A stretch of DNA of 64,000 bases from Amycolatopsis sp. 2-15 (GTDB taxonomy: Bacteria; Actinomycetota; Actinomycetes; Mycobacteriales; Pseudonocardiaceae), in the NCBI RefSeq assembly GCF_030285625.1, contig NZ_CP127294.1:1188001-1252000 (forward strand), read 5' to 3'. Below are positions 62,084 to 64,000 of the stretch, in pieces (position 1 is the stretch's first letter; every line of letters starts with the position of its first letter). Both the position numbers and the translations under genes were made by a program. The notes below the pieces were generated by a model. That model was given only the letters and a program-made list of their open reading frames with translations. It ran no database searches and had not been told where the DNA came from.

Positions 62084-62839
62084 TCAGATGGGCTGGCGCG
62101 GCTCTCTCGGATGCGGACCGACCGTGACCACCGGTAGGCCGGCAACCACCGCGGGCGCCAACGCCGCGGCCCAGTCGCGGTACCCGACCGGCCCCGGGTG
62201 GAAGCGGTCCTCGGCGAACGTGCCCTCGTGCAGCAGGTCGGGTGTCATCGCCGAGTACGTGACGCCCGGCAGCCGCGCGAGCTCGGCCGCCGCCGTGTCC
62301 AACGCCGTCGAGCGCGCGGACAGCGCGTCCCGCAGCGGCCGCGGCAACGACGGGAAGCTCGCCATCGGCGGCACCCCGGCCAGGACCACCGGCACCGGCC
62401 CCAGCCGCCGCCGCACGTCGACGACCACCCCGAGCAGGTCGCGCCGGAACCGCGCGGCCGAGTGCAGCTCGAGGGTGTCGTTCACCCCCAGCGCGACCAC
62501 CACAACGTCAGCCGGCGCCAGCCGCGCGACCAGCGAACGCCGGACCACCGCGGCAGTCGCCCCCGTCAGGCCCACTGCTTGCCAGCGCACCCGCAGACCG
62601 CGGCGGGCGAGCTCGTTCGCGAGCTGCCCGGTGAGCCCGTCGGCGTGCGCGGCCACGCCGACGCCGTCCACGGTGGACTCCCCCAGCACGGCGACCCGGA
62701 CCACGGGACCCTCGCCGGTGATCCCCTCGGCGGGGCCGCCGGCGCCGGGCAGGCGCGGGGTGCCGCGACGAACGCGCAGCGCTTGCACCGCGAGGACCGG
62801 GGCCAGCGCGGCGAACAGGAAGAACCGGAGGAGGACCAT
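62084..62839 (-). CDS. SGNH/GDSL-type hydrolase
   Basis: This 251-residue protein starts with a signal or anchor helix (VLLRFFLFAALAPVLAVQAL). The SGNH core has block I LGESTVDGVG (GES in place of GDS), block II Gly in LTGATAAVV, block III VVALGVNDT and block V DRFHPGP with Asp and His. It is a secreted or membrane-bound ester hydrolase of unknown substrate. Confidence 0.88.
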   Translation of the reverse strand: MVLLRFFLFAALAPVLAVQALRVRRGTPRLPGAGGPAEGITGEGPVVRVAVLGESTVDGVGVAAHADGLTGQLANELARRGLRVRWQAVGLTGATAAVVRRSLVARLAPADVVVVALGVNDTLELHSAARFRRDLLGVVVDVRRRLGPVPVVLAGVPPMASFPSLPRPLRDALSARSTALDTAAAELARLPGVTYSAMTPDLLHEGTFAEDRFHPGPVGYRDWAAALAPAVVAGLPVVTVGPHPREPRQPI

Positions 62840-62926
62840 GCCACCGACCTTAAACACGATCACCGACGGTTCCGGCGCCCGAAGCCGAGTTGCCCACAGG
62901 CAGAGCGAGTTGTGGACAACTCGCCC

Positions 62927-63550
62927 TCAACCGCGCGCGATCCCGACGGTCTCCCCGATCAACGCCGTATCCTCCGCCGCGTCGAGCAGGAACGTCGCAA
63001 CGTCGGCGCGCGAAATGACGAAGCCGCCCCGCACCGCGCCGTGCTTGCTGAAGCGCACGCGGCCCGTGGCCGGACCATCGGTGAGCCGAGGCGGCCGCAC
63101 GATCGTCCACTTCATGGCACTGGCCCGGATCACCGACTCCATCACGCGCAGATCGTCGAAACCGTTGCGCAGCACCGCACCCAGGATGGGTTTGACCACC
63201 AACCGCGTGAACGGGTCGTCGCCCTCGGTCGTCAGGCCGATCGCGCTCACCGCGACGAACCGCGCGGTGCCCGCCGCCGCGATCACGGCCCGCGCACCGT
63301 CGGCGTTCACCGTGGTCGGCCGCCGGTCGCGCGCCCCGAGCGCCAGGACGATCGCGTCGCGTCCCTCCACCGCCGAACCCAGCGAAGGATCGTCCAGCTC
63401 GAAAACCGCGACGTCCAGCTGTGGGTGACTCGCGACGTGCAGCCGCTCGGGCGACCGGACCACGGCCGTCACGTGCGAGCCCCGCGCCAGCGCCTCCCGC
63501 ACGGCCAGCGTGCCGATCCGTCCACTCGCGCCGAGAACGGTGATTTTCAT
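62927..63550 (-). CDS. NAD(P)-binding atypical SDR (NmrA/YwnB-like)
   Basis: This 207-residue protein begins MKITVLGASGRIGTLAVREAL (NAD(P)-binding) and contains RDAIVLALGARDRRPTTVNADGARAVIAAA and the C-terminal KWTIVRPPRLTDGPATG typical of this group. It lacks the classical YxxxK site in a clear position, as usual for this branch. GGAGGAG precedes the ATG at 63550. It is divergent from a TetR gene across two identical inverted operators, so it is the likely target of that regulator. Confidence 0.9.
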   Translation of the reverse strand: MKITVLGASGRIGTLAVREALARGSHVTAVVRSPERLHVASHPQLDVAVFELDDPSLGSAVEGRDAIVLALGARDRRPTTVNADGARAVIAAAGTARFVAVSAIGLTTEGDDPFTRLVVKPILGAVLRNGFDDLRVMESVIRASAMKWTIVRPPRLTDGPATGRVRFSKHGAVRGGFVISRADVATFLLDAAEDTALIGETVGIARG

Positions 63551-63570
63551 GGCGACTCCTCCCGCCCAGG

Positions 63571-63612
63571 GGTGAGTGTTCACTCACCAGGTAGGGTGAG
63601 TGAACACTCACC
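63571..63612. promoter_or_regulatory. Twin 18-bp TetR operators
   Basis: GGTGAGTGTTCACTCACC (63571-63588) and its exact reverse complement GGTGAGTGAACACTCACC (63595-63612) lie 6 bp apart. Each is itself a palindrome with 8-bp arms, so the pair forms a 42-bp near-symmetric control region between the reductase and the tetR gene. Confidence 0.85.
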
Positions 63613-63640
63613 ACGCTGAGAACGTCCTCAGGGAGCACCG

Positions 63641-64000
63641 TTGGGAAGCCGTCAGGACCTCGTCGCCGCAGCCGCCAAGGTCATGCGCGAGCAGGGCTAC
63701 GCGCACGCGACCACGAAGGCCATCGCGCAGGCCGCGGGGTATTCGGAAGCCCTGCTGTACAAGCACTTCCGCGACAAGACAGCGTTGTTCCTCGCCGTGC
63801 TGAGCGAGGAGCTGCCGGCGCTGGGCGCCACGGCCGCGCACCTGACGCGCCACGCCGCCGACGCGTCGCTGGAACAAAACCTGACCGAGCTCGCCGGCAC
63901 CGCGCTCGAGTTCTACCGCGCGAGCTTCCCGATCTCCGTCTCGATCTTCTCTTCACGCGACCTGCTGCGCACCCACCGCGCCGCGCTCGACACCGGCCAC
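63641..64000 (+). CDS. TetR family transcriptional regulator (3' end missing)
   Basis: The gene starts at TTG (63641) after GGGAG and runs off the right edge with 120 codons visible. The N-terminal helix-turn-helix is clear: SRQDLVAAAAKVMREQGYAHATTKAIAQAAGYSEALLYKHFRDKTALFLAVL. It is expected to repress itself and the divergent reductase through the twin operators. Confidence 0.9.
   Translation, partial: MGSRQDLVAAAAKVMREQGYAHATTKAIAQAAGYSEALLYKHFRDKTALFLAVLSEELPALGATAAHLTRHAADASLEQNLTELAGTALEFYRASFPISVSIFSSRDLLRTHRAALDTGH

Overview
The window is very GC-rich, densely coded actinobacterial chromosome. GTG and TTG starts are common, genes overlap by ATGA or GTGA, and there is a complete four-gene conservon (sensor kinase, roadblock, DUF742, GTPase), a ram/amf-like class III lanthipeptide operon and a DMATS-type prenyltransferase cluster. 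This fits a filamentous Pseudonocardiaceae member such as Amycolatopsis; the genus is inferred from gene content and style, not proven. I saw no rRNA, tRNA, transposase or CRISPR array.

Layout. 1-6.1 kb: the end of an SDR gene, a large secreted phosphodiester glycosidase/metallophosphoesterase fusion, a DUF427 protein, an S1 protease that has lost its normal N-terminus, and two small membrane proteins. 6.5-13.7 kb: lanthipeptide operon lanKC-lanA-lanT1-lanT2. The precursor has its leader in one frame and a perfect two-labionin core in the next, and two families of long in-frame tandem repeats sit beside the transporter genes. 14.1-18.0 kb: conservon. 18.0-21.8 kb: tryptophanase and indole prenyltransferase, divergent from a SAM methyltransferase (a prenylindole cluster). 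21.8-32.0 kb: two MFS transporters, an IclR regulator and a tightly overlapped operon for a molybdenum hydroxylase, an alpha/beta hydrolase and a UbiD decarboxylase, probably for an aromatic or heteroaromatic acid. 32-41 kb: hydrolase, lipoprotein, two divergent acyl-CoA dehydrogenases with a CoA ligase, an SDR/TetR pair and a PcaB-like cycloisomerase. 41-57 kb: mostly solitary envelope, regulatory and metabolic genes, including an OhrR-like regulator with its esterase, PadR with a 2,4-dienoyl-CoA reductase, prephenate dehydrogenase and a FUSC protein.

57.2-62.0 kb holds the most system-like unknown: an ECF-type sigma factor, a 160-residue beta-rich partner and an 874-residue TPR-CHAT (caspase-like) protease, all translationally linked. 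Upstream lie 10-bp iterons, about 90-bp hairpin repeats and a 46-residue Thr/Pro-rich peptide gene. 62-64 kb: an SGNH hydrolase, an NAD(P)-binding reductase and a truncated divergent TetR gene with twin operators.

Four genes (S1 protease, lanA, HSL esterase, and the small protein at 48.5 kb) show frame or N-terminal damage. At least two would be repaired by one extra base in a short homopolymer, so either the sequence carries a few indel errors or these are recent pseudogenes. That should be settled before the lanthipeptide is judged active or dead.
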